Of a stretch of DNA of 64,000 nt, positions 25,262 through 34,196 are shown piece by piece. The notes beneath the pieces were generated by a model. It worked only from the letters and a program-made list of their open reading frames with translations. It ran no database searches and was not told the origin of the DNA. The translations under genes and the position numbers were made by a program. Position 1 is the stretch's first letter; each line of letters starts with the position of its first letter. This stretch comes from Jiangella mangrovi (lineage in GTDB: Bacteria; Actinomycetota; Actinomycetes; Jiangellales; Jiangellaceae). The DNA is taken from assembly GCF_014204975.1 (NCBI RefSeq), contig NZ_JACHMM010000001.1, positions 6,944,037 to 7,008,036 of the forward strand, given 5' to 3'.

Positions 25262-26259
25262 GTCGGCGACACCACCTTCGACAGCGCCCGGACCGCCGGC
25301 CCGATCCCGACGACGGCGGCAGCGAGCGCGACCGCGCCGGACCTGGCCAGCAGCGCCGACTGCAGCGGGATGACGCCGCGCACCCCCACCCCGGTCGCCG
25401 AGCGCACGGTGGCGGCGTCGGGGTTCTGAGCCGCGCCCAGCTGCGCCCGCCCCACGGTCGCCGCGTAGACGGCCGCGAATCCGGTGGCGGCCAGCCCGCG
25501 GGCGGGCAAACCCGCAGGTAGGCGACGTCGGTTGCCCCGCTGGAGGTCTGCTGTCGGAAGTGACAGCAGACCTCGAACGCGCGTTGGAGCTTTGCTGTCG
25601 GAAGTGACAGCAGAGCTCCAGCGCGCGGAACGGTCCAGAGGGGCGGACAGGGCTGGGCGAACCGCGGGCAGGGCGGCGGCCGCGGCGGTCGCCGTCGCTC
25701 CCAACGCGACCCGCGCCGACGACGCGGACCCGCCGTGGACCTCGCCACGGCTCAGGACGGTGACGCCGGCGGTGTGGGTGGCTACCGCCAGCGCCGGCAG
25801 TGCGGCCGCCCGTTCGCGGCCGCCGGCGCCGAGCAGCACGTCCAGCCCGCGCGCGGCCGCCATGACGACGGGGCCCGCGGGCGTCGGCTTGGCCAGCAGG
25901 TCGTATGTCCACACCGTCGCCGCCAGTGGGACCGCGACCCGCAGCGCCCGCCGTCCGCCGGCGACCGCCGCCAGCCCGAGGCCGGCCGCCGTCAGCCCGG
26001 CCGCGAGACCCAGCGCCTCGGACGGCGTGACCCGGCCGGACGGGATGGGCCGCTCCGGCCGCTCCTGCTTGTCCAGGTCGCGGTCGGCGTAGTCGTTGAG
26101 GGCCATGCCGGCCCAGTAGAGGCAGGCCGAGGCGAGCGGCGCGACCGCGGTCCGGGCCCCGTACGGGAACCCGGCCGCGGCCGCGCCGGCCAGCGAGTCG
26201 CCCGGCACGGTGAGCGCCGCGGGCGCCCGTACCAGTTCGACGACGTCGCGGAACCTCAT
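25258..26259 (-). CDS. eboC: EboC-like UbiA-family prenyltransferase (SCO3242 type) with in-frame palindrome insert
   Basis: 333 residues, about eight hydrophobic helices. First Asp-rich motif NDYADRDLD and following RPIPSGRV bind prenyl diphosphate/Mg; second region YDLLAKPTPAGPVVM is the family's replacement of the usual DxxxD. Family transfers a prenyl group to a small hydroxylated acceptor. Between PALSAPLD and LPAGLPARG the protein has an insert of about 35-40 hydrophilic residues (SAVTSDSKAPT..., SLPTADLQRG) coded by two tandem palindromes at 25543-25619. The frame stays open, the last helices follow normally. ATG 26259 overlaps the INO1-like stop by 4 bp. Activity may be changed by the insert. 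Confidence 0.88.
   Translation of the reverse strand: MRFRDVVELVRAPAALTVPGDSLAGAAAAGFPYGARTAVAPLASACLYWAGMALNDYADRDLDKQERPERPIPSGRVTPSEALGLAAGLTAAGLGLAAVAGGRRALRVAVPLAATVWTYDLLAKPTPAGPVVMAAARGLDVLLGAGGRERAAALPALAVATHTAGVTVLSRGEVHGGSASSARVALGATATAAAAALPAVRPALSAPLDRSARWSSAVTSDSKAPTRVRGLLSLPTADLQRGNRRRLPAGLPARGLAATGFAAVYAATVGRAQLGAAQNPDAATVRSATGVGVRGVIPLQSALLARSGAVALAAAVVGIGPAVRALSKVVSPT
25539..25623. repeat. Two tandem hairpins inside the prenyltransferase gene
   Basis: GAGGTCTGCTGTC/GACAGCAGACCTC (25543-25555, 25562-25574) and GGAGCTTTGCTGTC/GACAGCAGAGCTCC with one mismatch (25586-25599, 25606-25619), both with the loop GGAAGT. The outer flanks CGCTGGAG and CTCCAGCG also pair. Looks like an inserted palindromic repeat, not normal coding sequence. 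Confidence 0.85.
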
Positions 26260-27413
26260 AGGGAGCCCTGGCCCGCCCGAGCGCACCAGTCCGCCAGCGC
26301 CGCCCACTGCGCGCTCAGCGCGTGCACGTCGCTGCCGGCGGGGTCCTTGAAGAAGAACCCGAACTCCTCGACCGGCCCGGCGGCGCCCAGCTCGTGCGCC
26401 CGCGCGACCAGCCGGACGAGATCCAGGACCAGCGGCGCGGCCAGCGAGGAGTCGCAGCCGGACCAGGTGAACTGCATGGTCATGCGGGTGCCGAGGAAGC
26501 CCTCGAAGGACACCAGGTCCCAGGCGGTCTTCCAGTCGCCCAGGTCGGGCACGTAGTCGATGTGCAGCGGCCCGTCGACCGGGTGGCCGAGGATCGACTC
26601 GAGGCCGTTGGCCTTCGTGGCGATCTTGCTGGCCGCGTTGGTCGGGTCGGCGAGCGTCTGCCCGTCGCCGCCGCCCAGCAGGTTGACCGACGACCACGAG
26701 CGCACCTTCAGGGCGCGCATCGCGAACATCGGCCCGAGCACGGTCTTGACCAGCGTCTCGCCGGTCTTGGCGTCGGACCCGGCCCACGGCACACCGTTGT
26801 CCAGCGCCAGCGCGAGCAGCGCCGGGACGCGTGGCCCCGGGCTCGGGGTGAACGCGACGTACGGGCAGCCGGCCCTGAACGCCGCGTACGCGTAGAGCGA
26901 GCTGCCGGGCAGCGGCGCCTCGCCCGCGTCCAGGGCGGCTTCCAGCGCCTCGAGCGTCGCCAGCGCCGGCTCGTCGCCGCCGACCGGCGGCTCGGTGCTG
27001 GAGACGTCGACGACGACCACGCGGTCCAGGCCGTGCTCGTCACGGAACGCCCGCAGCTCGGCCTCGACCCGGTCCGCCGCCGCGCGCTGTGTGCCGTGCC
27101 CGGCGACGACGCCCGGCCGGATCCGCTCGTCGGCCGCGGCGAGGTCGCCGGCCAGGACGGTGGCCAGCGCGGGCGGGAAGACCCCGCCCGCGCTCAGCTC
27201 CTCGGCCCGCTTGCCCAGCGTGCCCTCGGCGACCTCGTGGCCGCCGATGACGACGCCGTCGAGCGACGCGAGCCCGGCCGCCGCGACCTCCGGCAGCTCC
27301 GACACCATGCCGGTGTGCCCGGCCAGCCGGGACCGGATGGCCAGCAGCCCCACGGTGGTCGTGGTGGCCACGGAGCCACGGGCCCCGACGAACCAGATGC
27401 CGACCCCGCTCAT
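26256..27413 (-). CDS. Inositol-3-phosphate synthase-like protein (cyclitol-forming gene of the ebo operon)
   Basis: 385 residues. N-terminal NAD-binding Rossmann motif GIWFVGARGSVATT, GSDAKTGETLVKTVL, LLGGGDGQTLADP and ASKIATKANG with the conserved Lys residues, and the DYVPDLGDWKTAWD and FTWSGCDSSLAAPLVLDLV segments of the myo-inositol-1-phosphate synthase family. It converts a hexose 6-phosphate to a cyclitol phosphate with NAD if family activity holds. In many ebo clusters the cyclase is a 3-dehydroquinate synthase homologue (EboD); none is present here, so this protein is likely its functional counterpart. It is a divergent paralogue, not necessarily the housekeeping Ino1. ATGA overlap with the small upstream frame. 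Confidence 0.87.
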   Translation of the reverse strand: MSGVGIWFVGARGSVATTTTVGLLAIRSRLAGHTGMVSELPEVAAAGLASLDGVVIGGHEVAEGTLGKRAEELSAGGVFPPALATVLAGDLAAADERIRPGVVAGHGTQRAAADRVEAELRAFRDEHGLDRVVVVDVSSTEPPVGGDEPALATLEALEAALDAGEAPLPGSSLYAYAAFRAGCPYVAFTPSPGPRVPALLALALDNGVPWAGSDAKTGETLVKTVLGPMFAMRALKVRSWSSVNLLGGGDGQTLADPTNAASKIATKANGLESILGHPVDGPLHIDYVPDLGDWKTAWDLVSFEGFLGTRMTMQFTWSGCDSSLAAPLVLDLVRLVARAHELGAAGPVEEFGFFFKDPAGSDVHALSAQWAALADWCARAGQGSL

Positions 27414-27628
27414 GCCAGGACCCCCTCGACCCGAGCGGCCGAAGCCGCAGGGGTGGCGCCCCGGTGCCGGCGCGGAGCGCGTCGCTCCGGCACCGGGGCC
27501 GGGAACCGGCTGCTGCCGGCTCCCCGTCGACCACGAGAGCCCGGCCCGACGATCCGGGGCAGGGCCGAGGTGCCCTGGTCGCGGGTTCCGTTCCGGCGCG
27601 GTGCGCCGGGCGGCAGGTGAACTCTCAT
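27410..27628 (-). CDS. Possible small Arg/Pro-rich protein leading the ebo operon
   Basis: 72-codon frame with a strong RBS (GAGGAGACGTCACC then ATG) and a stop overlapping the next ATG (ATGA). The protein is Arg, Pro and Gly-rich with no recognised domain. It contains a 13-bp perfect hairpin (27458-27499), so it may instead be an upstream translated leader that controls the operon, or a remnant. Its RBS and position 39 bp after a ThuA-type gene match those of the membrane protein gene at 50820. Confidence 0.45.
   Translation of the reverse strand: MRVHLPPGAPRRNGTRDQGTSALPRIVGPGSRGRRGAGSSRFPAPVPERRAPRRHRGATPAASAARVEGVLA
27458..27499 (-). other. Stem-loop in operon leader
   Basis: GCCCCGGTGCCGG (27458-27470) pairs perfectly with CCGGCACCGGGGC (27487-27499); the loop holds a second small hairpin GAGCG/CGCTC. 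It lies 45 nt before the inositol-phosphate synthase start on the transcript. Could be an attenuator or internal terminator. Confidence 0.5.
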
Positions 27629-27667
27629 GGTGACGTCTCCTCTTTCAGGGGGTGGGGAGGACGGTGA

Positions 27668-30600
27668 CTACTCGGTGGCGGGCAACTCCTTGCCCTCTGT
27701 ACGGACGGGATCGCCGTCGAGACGTCCCGTTCCGGCCAGATCTTCACCGCCATTGGCCCGGACGCCCGCGGCCGCCTGCCGTGGGGTGCCGCCGAGCCGG
27801 ATGATCATCGCGTCGGCGTCGCGCAGCAGGGTGTTCTTGACCCCCGCGTCGGTCACCTTGGCGTTGACGGTGCTCTTGAACGACTCCAGCGCGATCACGG
27901 CCCGGTCCTCGCGGCCCATGCCCTCCTGGCGGCGGGCGGTGGCCAGCGACTTCTGCAGGTCCTTGGCCACCTGCGACGTGATCGTGCCGGCCGTCTGGAA
28001 CTGGGTGATCAGGCTCTCCATGTCGGCGAACGACGTGGTGGAGAAGAACACCACTTCCTGGACGGTGCTGTTGCCGGCCGAGTCGGTCGCCTCGACGACC
28101 AGCTCGTGCAGGCCCAGCGGGATGGCGTGCAGCCGGACCACGGCACCGGACTGGATGGCCGCGCCGTCGAGCGTCCCGGTGACGGTCACCGGTCCGTTGT
28201 CGGTCGCCGTCCAGGTGACGGTCAGGTTCTGGCTGTCGCCGTAGAGCTGGCCGTGCGCGATGCCGCTGACCACCAGGACCGGCGCGGACCCGTCGACGGT
28301 CACGGTGACCGCCTTGGTATCCTCGACGTTGCCCGCGGCGTCGGTCGAGCGGTACAGCAGCTCGTGCTCGCCGTCGCCGCTGACCGTGACCGGCCCGTCG
28401 TACGCGGTCCAGTCGCCGCCGTCGAGCGCCCACTCGGTGACCTCGACGCCGGAGGTGGCGTCGGTGGCCGCGAGCGTGACGTCCACGGAGCTGCCGGCGC
28501 CGTCGCCGAGGGTGGCGGTGGTGACCGGCGGGGTGGCGTCCTTCTTCACGGTGGCCGCGACGGGCTCGGAGACGTTGCCGTCCCCGTCGGTGCCGCGGAA
28601 CTCCAGGGCGTGCTCGCCGTCGGCGTCGACCACGACCGCGCCGGTGTACGGCGTCCAGTCGCCGCCGCCGATGCGGTACTCGAGCGCCACCTCGCCGCCG
28701 CCGTCGTCGGTCCCGACCGCCGCAACCGAGACCGGGCCGGTCCACCAGCCGTTCTGGCCGGTCGGCTCGGCCGGGTCGAGGGTGACCTCGACCGTCGGCG
28801 CCGTCTCGTCGACGAGCTCCTGGATGCGGATGTTGCGGAAGTAGTTCTGGTCCGCCGCACCGTGGTTCTGGATGCCGATGTAGCTGGGCTGGCTCATCCG
28901 GTTCGGGTCGGTGTCGGTGTAGTCGTTGATCAGCTCACCGTTGAGGTACACCCGGATCCGGTCGCCCTGGACCACGATCTCGTACTCGTTCCACTCGCCC
29001 GGCGGGTTCAGCGCCGCGTCGCGAGCGGCCTGGTCGGCGCCCTGGAACGCGTAGATCGCACCGGTGGTGCGGTCGGCAGCGTCCGTGGCGTCGATCTGGA
29101 TCTCGTGGCCCTGGTTGACGGCGACCCACGGGTCGTCGCCCGGGTCCGGGAACCCGACGAAGACGCCGGAGTTGTCGTCGCCCGGCATCATCCAGTCCAG
29201 CTTGAGGCTGTAGTCCTCGTAGGCGTCGGCCGAGTACCAGTACAGGCCCATGCCACCCTCGGACAGCAGCGTGCAGTCCTCGGTCAGCGTGAACCCGCCG
29301 GGACCGGCCATCTCCCAGCCGTCGAGGCTGCCCTCGGTGCCGTCGAAGAGGCTGGTGTAGCCCTCCTCGGGCGCCGTCGGCTCGCACACCTCCTGGCCGC
29401 CGGTGACGCGGAAGTACTCGTACGTCACGGTCTGCGGCTGCGACTGCGAGGTGCCGATGGCGAACAGGCCGACCTTCACGTCGCCGGACGACAGCGCCGT
29501 GTTGGTGACCGCCTCGCCCAGCTCGGTCCAGGTCTGGCCGTCGGCGCTGTAGGCGCCGGTGTAGGTGTCGCCAGACCGGGACAGCCGCAGGTGCCACACG
29601 CCCTGGGTGAGCCCCGTGACCTGGGGCTGCGGGTCCTGGATGACGGCGTCGACCTCGCTGCGCAGCTCGATGCGGCGCGCCACCGGCTGACCGGCGGGGT
29701 TGTCGACCACGAAGTCGAACTTGACGTAGTTGTCGTCGTCGCCGTGGACGATCAGGCCGCCCTGCTGGTACTGCTCGACCAGCGCGGACGCGTCGACCTG
29801 CGTCTCGATCGTCCACTCGTCGCCCGCGGGCGCCGGCTGGAGCATGAAGTTCCCCGGCAGCGGGTTGGTGTTGCCGGTGTAGATGTCGCCGTTCGGCGTG
29901 TCGATCTCGAGCTTGCCGTTCGCGAGCCGGTAGCCCGCTTCGTCGGGCCGCAGCACGGTCCAGCGGCAGCCGTCCAGGACGCTGCCGGCGAACTCGTCGT
30001 TCGGCTCCGGTGCGGTGGCGGTGTCGTCGGGCGTGATGTGGAACGAGTCGAACTGCACCTCGGTGACCGGCTGACCGGTGCCGGCCAGAGCGACCAGGCC
30101 GATCTTCGGGTTCTCGATGCCGGCCAGGCTCTTCGTCTGCGGCATCTCGGTGAAGTTCACGCCGTCGGCGCTGTACGCGGCGCGCAGGTTGCTGCCGTCG
30201 CTGATGTAGCGCACCCAGACAGTGTCGGGGTAGGCCGCGCCCAGGTTGGCGGTGTTGCTTTCGCCGACCTCGTTGGGCGCCCCGTTCTCCTCGCGGATGA
30301 ACTGGAAGATGCGCGCGGCCGGGTTGGTGGTGCCGGTGTCGCGGCCCTCGAGCACCATCTTGGCGTAGTTGTCGTCGTCGCCGTAGATGATCAGGCCGGC
30401 CTGCTGGTAGGCCCGGTAGGCCTGCATGGTCAGCTTCGCGGTCGCCGTGAACGGCCCGTCCGGCAGGTCCTGCAGGACGATGTTCGGCGTGTCGGTGTTG
30501 TTGGTGCCGTAGATGTCGGTGCTCGTGGTCGGCAGCACCAGGTGACCGTCCTCGATCACGAGGTCCTGGTTCTCACGGACCACCGTCGTCCAGCGGTCGC

Positions 30601-33600
30601 GGTTCAGCGACGTGCCGTCGAACCCGTCGGAGCGCCCGTTCAGGCAGACCGGCGGCTCCGAGACGTCCGGCTCGACCTCGATGGTGACGTGCTCGGTCGC
30701 CGCGGCGCCGCGAGCGTCGGTCACCGTCACGGAGGCGTCGTAGGTGCCCGCCTCGGTGTAGATGTGCGTCGCGTTCGCGGTGGTCGCCGAGCCGCCGTCG
30801 CCGAAGACCCACGCGTACGTGAGCGGGTCGTCGCCCTCGGGGTCGGTGGCGCTGGTCTCGAAGTCGACCTCGAGCGGTACGGTGCCGCTGGTCGGGGTCG
30901 CGGTGACCTCGACGTCGGGCCGCTGGTTGTCGGTGACACCCTGGCCGTTGAAGTCGATCCAGTTGACGTTGAGCTGCCCGGAGATGTTGACGAAGTACAG
31001 CGGGCCGCTGTCGTCGGCGGTCTCGCCGCTGACGTCGGCACTGAAGTAGTCGTACACCTGCCAGTCGCCCGTGGGCTGGACGGTGATGGTGGCCACCGTC
31101 GGGCCGTCCGGCGAGCCCGTGCGCACCTCGACCGTCGACGCGCCCGTCGGCGTCGCCGCCCGCAGCGTGATGCTGTCGATGTTGGTGAGGTTCATCGGGT
31201 CCCAGGCCCACCAGTCGCCCGGCTCGATGAAGCCGATGTTCTGACTGCCGCCCAGGACGTCGCCAGTGGTCTCGCGCTGGACGCCCGGGTCGCCGCCCGA
31301 CGTGGACCCGGACAGCCGGCCGGTGAGGTCGAAGTGCTCGGCCTCGCGCCGCTTCGGCTGCAGGATCAGGACCTCCTGGCCGGTCAGCGGGCTGACGTTC
31401 GGCGCGCCGTCGTCGGTGTACGTGACGGTGACGGTGCCGAAGATGTTCGCGCCGACGTGGCCCTCGTCGCCGGGCAGCGGGAACACGCCCTCGCAGCCGA
31501 AGTACTCGGCGTACTCGTGCGAGTGCTCGTCGTGCCCGAGCGCCGGCTGGGTGACGATGCGCGGGCACTCGGCCTGGCCGTCCTCGGCGTCGGTGGCGCC
31601 CACCTCGTAGCGGATGGTGTCGCCGAAGTCGAAGAACCCGCCGTTCGGCGGCCACGCGACCTGGACGTCGGGCGCGGTGTTGCCGGCCGCGATCTCGACG
31701 TTCGCGACGTCCTGCAGGCCGTCGCCGTCGGTGACGGTGAGCGCGACGGTGTAGTCGCCGGCCGTCGTGTAGGTGTACGACGCCTCGGGCTCCGTGGAGT
31801 CGACGGTGCCGTCGCCGTCGAAGTCCCAGGCGTAGGTGATCGGACCGCCCTCGGGGTCGATCGACGCGGTGCCGTCGAAGTCGACCTCGAGCGGCAGCGG
31901 ACCGGAGGTCGCGCTGGCGTCGATGCGGGCCACCGGCGCGCGGGTGCCCTGGACGTAGTCGATGCGGTAGACGCCGGAGTCGGTGTTGTTGCCGCCGAAG
32001 CCGCCACCCCACTCGATCATGTAGAGGGCGCCGTCGGGACCCCACTGCAGCGCGTGCGGCCGCAGGATCGCCCAGTCCGGGAAGACCGCGTTGATGTCGG
32101 TGACGTTCGTCCCGGCGTCGTTGAGCTGGAACGAGTACAGGTTGCCCTGGTTCCACTCACCGAAGATCGCCTTGCCGTCCCAGTACGCCGGCCACTTGCG
32201 CTCCGACACCAGGTCCGGGTCGTAGCGGTAGACGCCGCCCGCCATGGGCGCGCCGCCGCCGCCGATCTCCGGGTACAGCGGGTTGGTCTGGTAGCCGTAC
32301 CAGACCTCCGCCTCGATGGCGGCCGGCAGCTGGGTCAGGCCGGTGTTGTTCGGCGAGTTGTTCACCGGGGCGCCACAGTCGAACGCCGCGCCGGAGGCGT
32401 TGGTGGCGAAGTCGAAGTCGATGTACGGCGTGTTGTTGCCGACGCAGTACGGCCACCCGTAGAAGCCGGGCTGGTCGACGATGTTCCACTCGACCCGGCC
32501 GTCGGGGCCGCGGCTGGGGTTGGCGCTGCCGGCGTCGGGACCGTAGTCGGCGACCATGAGCTTGTTCGTCGCCGGGTCCAGGCCGATGCGGAACGGGTTG
32601 CGGAAGCCCATCGCGAAGATCTCGGGCCGGGTCTGCGCGGTGCCCGGCGGGAACAGGTTGCCCGCGGGGATCGAGTACCCGCCCGCGTCCAGCGGGGTGA
32701 TGCGCAGCACCTTGCCGCTCAGGCTGTTGGTGTTGGCCGAGGTGCGCTGGGCGTCCCAGAGCTCGCGGCCGGGCCGCTCGTCGATGGGCGCGTAGCCGCT
32801 GGAGGCGAACGGGTTCGTGTTGTCGCCGGTGGTGAGGTACAGGTTGCCGTCGGTGTCGAACTCCAGCGCGCCGCCCGCGTGGCAGCACTCGACCCGGTTG
32901 GTCGGGTACTCGAGGATGACGGTCTCGCTCGCCAGGTCCAGCGTCTCGCCGGTGAGGGTGAACCTCGCCACCCGGTCGATCGCGGCGCTCCCCGTCGGGG
33001 CGTAGGTGAGGTAGATCCAGCCGTTCGTGGTGAAGTCCGGATCGAGGGCGATGCCCATGAGGCCGAACTCCTGGCCGGTGTACACGCTCAGCGTGCCGAC
33101 GGTGGTGGCCGAGCCGTCCGGCCGGACCAGGCGCACGGCGCCGTTGCGGTCGATGTAGAAGACCCGGCCGTCGTCGGCGACCGCCAGCTCCATCGGGTTG
33201 CTGGTGGTGTCGTCGAGGGTGACCTTCTCGAAGCTGTCCGGCTTGCTCGCCGCGCAGTCGGCCGGGGTGACGCCCGCGGCGGTCTCGATGCCGCCGAGCA
33301 GCATCTGCAGGAACGCCGGCTCGGAGTAGGACTCCTGGGTGTGGCCGAGGCCGGTGTACCAGGAGCGCCCGCCGTCGTAGTCCTGGCACCAGGTGATCGG
33401 GTGGTCGGCCCCCATGGCGCCGTTGCCCGGCGAGTAGGACTTCTCGTCCAGCGACGTCAGCACGTGCACGTCGCCGCGCGGGTTGTCCTGGTAGTTGTAC
33501 CACTCGTCGAAGCGCGACCAGAGTGGGTCGAGGTGCTGGGTCGACGGGTGCGCCGGGTCCTCCACCTTGACCGTCGCGGTCTGGTTCTGCGGGTGGCTGG

Positions 33601-34060
33601 CGAAGTAGGCGCCGACCAGCCCGCCGTACCACGGCCAGCTGTACTCGGTGTCGGACGCGGAGTGGATGCCCGCGTAGCCGCCGCCGTTCTGGATGTAGCG
33701 CTCGAACGCCGCCTGCTGGTCGGCGTTGAGGACGTCACCGGTGGTCGACAACCAGATGACGGCGTCGTACTGGGCGAGGTTCTCGTCCGTGAACGCCGCG
33801 GAGTCCTCGGTCGCGGTGACGTCGAACTCGTGCTGGGTGCCGAGCTGCTGGATCGCCGCGATGCCCGCGGGGATCGAGTCGTGCCGGAACCCCGCCGTCT
33901 TCGAGAACACCAGGACCGAGTAGCCGCCGTGGCCCGGGTGGGCCGCCGCCGGGGGCGCCATCGCGGCGACCGCCAGCGGCACCGCCGTCACGACGGCGAC
34001 ACCTGCAGCCAATAATCGCCGCGCCCATCTGCGGGCGCGTTGCGCGGGATGACTCACCAC
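27668..34060 (-). CDS. Giant secreted ThuA + GSDH propeller + DUF1080 multidomain protein
   Basis: 2130 residues. Signal peptide 1-41; ThuA glutamine-amidotransferase-like domain about 46-265 (VFSKTAGFRHDSI, GGGYAGIHSASD); GSDH-type six-blade propeller about 275-705 with GLMGIALDPDF, ECCHAGGALEF, TGDNTNPF, NTNSLSGKVLRI, AMGFRNPFRIG; PKD 708-793; Ig-like 793-905; CBM6-like 907-1030; second PKD 1040-1130; two ConA-like (DUF1349/GH43 C-terminal type) domains 1137-1345 and 1350-1560; DUF1080 (3-keto-disaccharide hydrolase-type) 1563-1750; Ig-like repeats 1753-2000; FIMAH-like helical domain 2010-2085. Start is GTG 34060 (a second GTG follows) with AGGAG upstream. Predicted to bind and oxidise/cleave carbohydrate outside the cell. 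Catalysis by the propeller is inferred from the family only. Next gene starts 39 bp downstream. Confidence 0.88.
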   Translation of the reverse strand: MVSHPAQRARRWARRLLAAGVAVVTAVPLAVAAMAPPAAAHPGHGGYSVLVFSKTAGFRHDSIPAGIAAIQQLGTQHEFDVTATEDSAAFTDENLAQYDAVIWLSTTGDVLNADQQAAFERYIQNGGGYAGIHSASDTEYSWPWYGGLVGAYFASHPQNQTATVKVEDPAHPSTQHLDPLWSRFDEWYNYQDNPRGDVHVLTSLDEKSYSPGNGAMGADHPITWCQDYDGGRSWYTGLGHTQESYSEPAFLQMLLGGIETAAGVTPADCAASKPDSFEKVTLDDTTSNPMELAVADDGRVFYIDRNGAVRLVRPDGSATTVGTLSVYTGQEFGLMGIALDPDFTTNGWIYLTYAPTGSAAIDRVARFTLTGETLDLASETVILEYPTNRVECCHAGGALEFDTDGNLYLTTGDNTNPFASSGYAPIDERPGRELWDAQRTSANTNSLSGKVLRITPLDAGGYSIPAGNLFPPGTAQTRPEIFAMGFRNPFRIGLDPATNKLMVADYGPDAGSANPSRGPDGRVEWNIVDQPGFYGWPYCVGNNTPYIDFDFATNASGAAFDCGAPVNNSPNNTGLTQLPAAIEAEVWYGYQTNPLYPEIGGGGAPMAGGVYRYDPDLVSERKWPAYWDGKAIFGEWNQGNLYSFQLNDAGTNVTDINAVFPDWAILRPHALQWGPDGALYMIEWGGGFGGNNTDSGVYRIDYVQGTRAPVARIDASATSGPLPLEVDFDGTASIDPEGGPITYAWDFDGDGTVDSTEPEASYTYTTAGDYTVALTVTDGDGLQDVANVEIAAGNTAPDVQVAWPPNGGFFDFGDTIRYEVGATDAEDGQAECPRIVTQPALGHDEHSHEYAEYFGCEGVFPLPGDEGHVGANIFGTVTVTYTDDGAPNVSPLTGQEVLILQPKRREAEHFDLTGRLSGSTSGGDPGVQRETTGDVLGGSQNIGFIEPGDWWAWDPMNLTNIDSITLRAATPTGASTVEVRTGSPDGPTVATITVQPTGDWQVYDYFSADVSGETADDSGPLYFVNISGQLNVNWIDFNGQGVTDNQRPDVEVTATPTSGTVPLEVDFETSATDPEGDDPLTYAWVFGDGGSATTANATHIYTEAGTYDASVTVTDARGAAATEHVTIEVEPDVSEPPVCLNGRSDGFDGTSLNRDRWTTVVRENQDLVIEDGHLVLPTTSTDIYGTNNTDTPNIVLQDLPDGPFTATAKLTMQAYRAYQQAGLIIYGDDDNYAKMVLEGRDTGTTNPAARIFQFIREENGAPNEVGESNTANLGAAYPDTVWVRYISDGSNLRAAYSADGVNFTEMPQTKSLAGIENPKIGLVALAGTGQPVTEVQFDSFHITPDDTATAPEPNDEFAGSVLDGCRWTVLRPDEAGYRLANGKLEIDTPNGDIYTGNTNPLPGNFMLQPAPAGDEWTIETQVDASALVEQYQQGGLIVHGDDDNYVKFDFVVDNPAGQPVARRIELRSEVDAVIQDPQPQVTGLTQGVWHLRLSRSGDTYTGAYSADGQTWTELGEAVTNTALSSGDVKVGLFAIGTSQSQPQTVTYEYFRVTGGQEVCEPTAPEEGYTSLFDGTEGSLDGWEMAGPGGFTLTEDCTLLSEGGMGLYWYSADAYEDYSLKLDWMMPGDDNSGVFVGFPDPGDDPWVAVNQGHEIQIDATDAADRTTGAIYAFQGADQAARDAALNPPGEWNEYEIVVQGDRIRVYLNGELINDYTDTDPNRMSQPSYIGIQNHGAADQNYFRNIRIQELVDETAPTVEVTLDPAEPTGQNGWWTGPVSVAAVGTDDGGGEVALEYRIGGGDWTPYTGAVVVDADGEHALEFRGTDGDGNVSEPVAATVKKDATPPVTTATLGDGAGSSVDVTLAATDATSGVEVTEWALDGGDWTAYDGPVTVSGDGEHELLYRSTDAAGNVEDTKAVTVTVDGSAPVLVVSGIAHGQLYGDSQNLTVTWTATDNGPVTVTGTLDGAAIQSGAVVRLHAIPLGLHELVVEATDSAGNSTVQEVVFFSTTSFADMESLITQFQTAGTITSQVAKDLQKSLATARRQEGMGREDRAVIALESFKSTVNAKVTDAGVKNTLLRDADAMIIRLGGTPRQAAAGVRANGGEDLAGTGRLDGDPVRTEGKELPATE

Positions 34061-34196
34061 AGTCTCCTCTGACTGTCGGGAACGGGATGTGCGCTCCGTG
34101 CCGGGGAATCCCCCGTGGTACTCGGCCCTCGCAAAGCTGCGGGTGGTGCGTGTCGTGCGGCGGTGCTCAGTGGTGCTCGGTGACGTTCGGCGGCGC

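Noticed and set aside
27668-27690. LPATE at the C-terminus of the 2130-aa protein as a sortase motif
   Set aside because: It is the last five residues, there is no Gly after Thr and no TM helix or basic tail, so it cannot work as a sorting signal.
28106-34015. Very long plus-strand open frame opposite the ThuA exoprotein gene
   Set aside because: It is the antisense reading of a high-GC gene: Val/Arg/Ala/Asp-biased, no domains. Similar long antisense frames occur at 43758-47099, 50822-55696 and 55697-61402.
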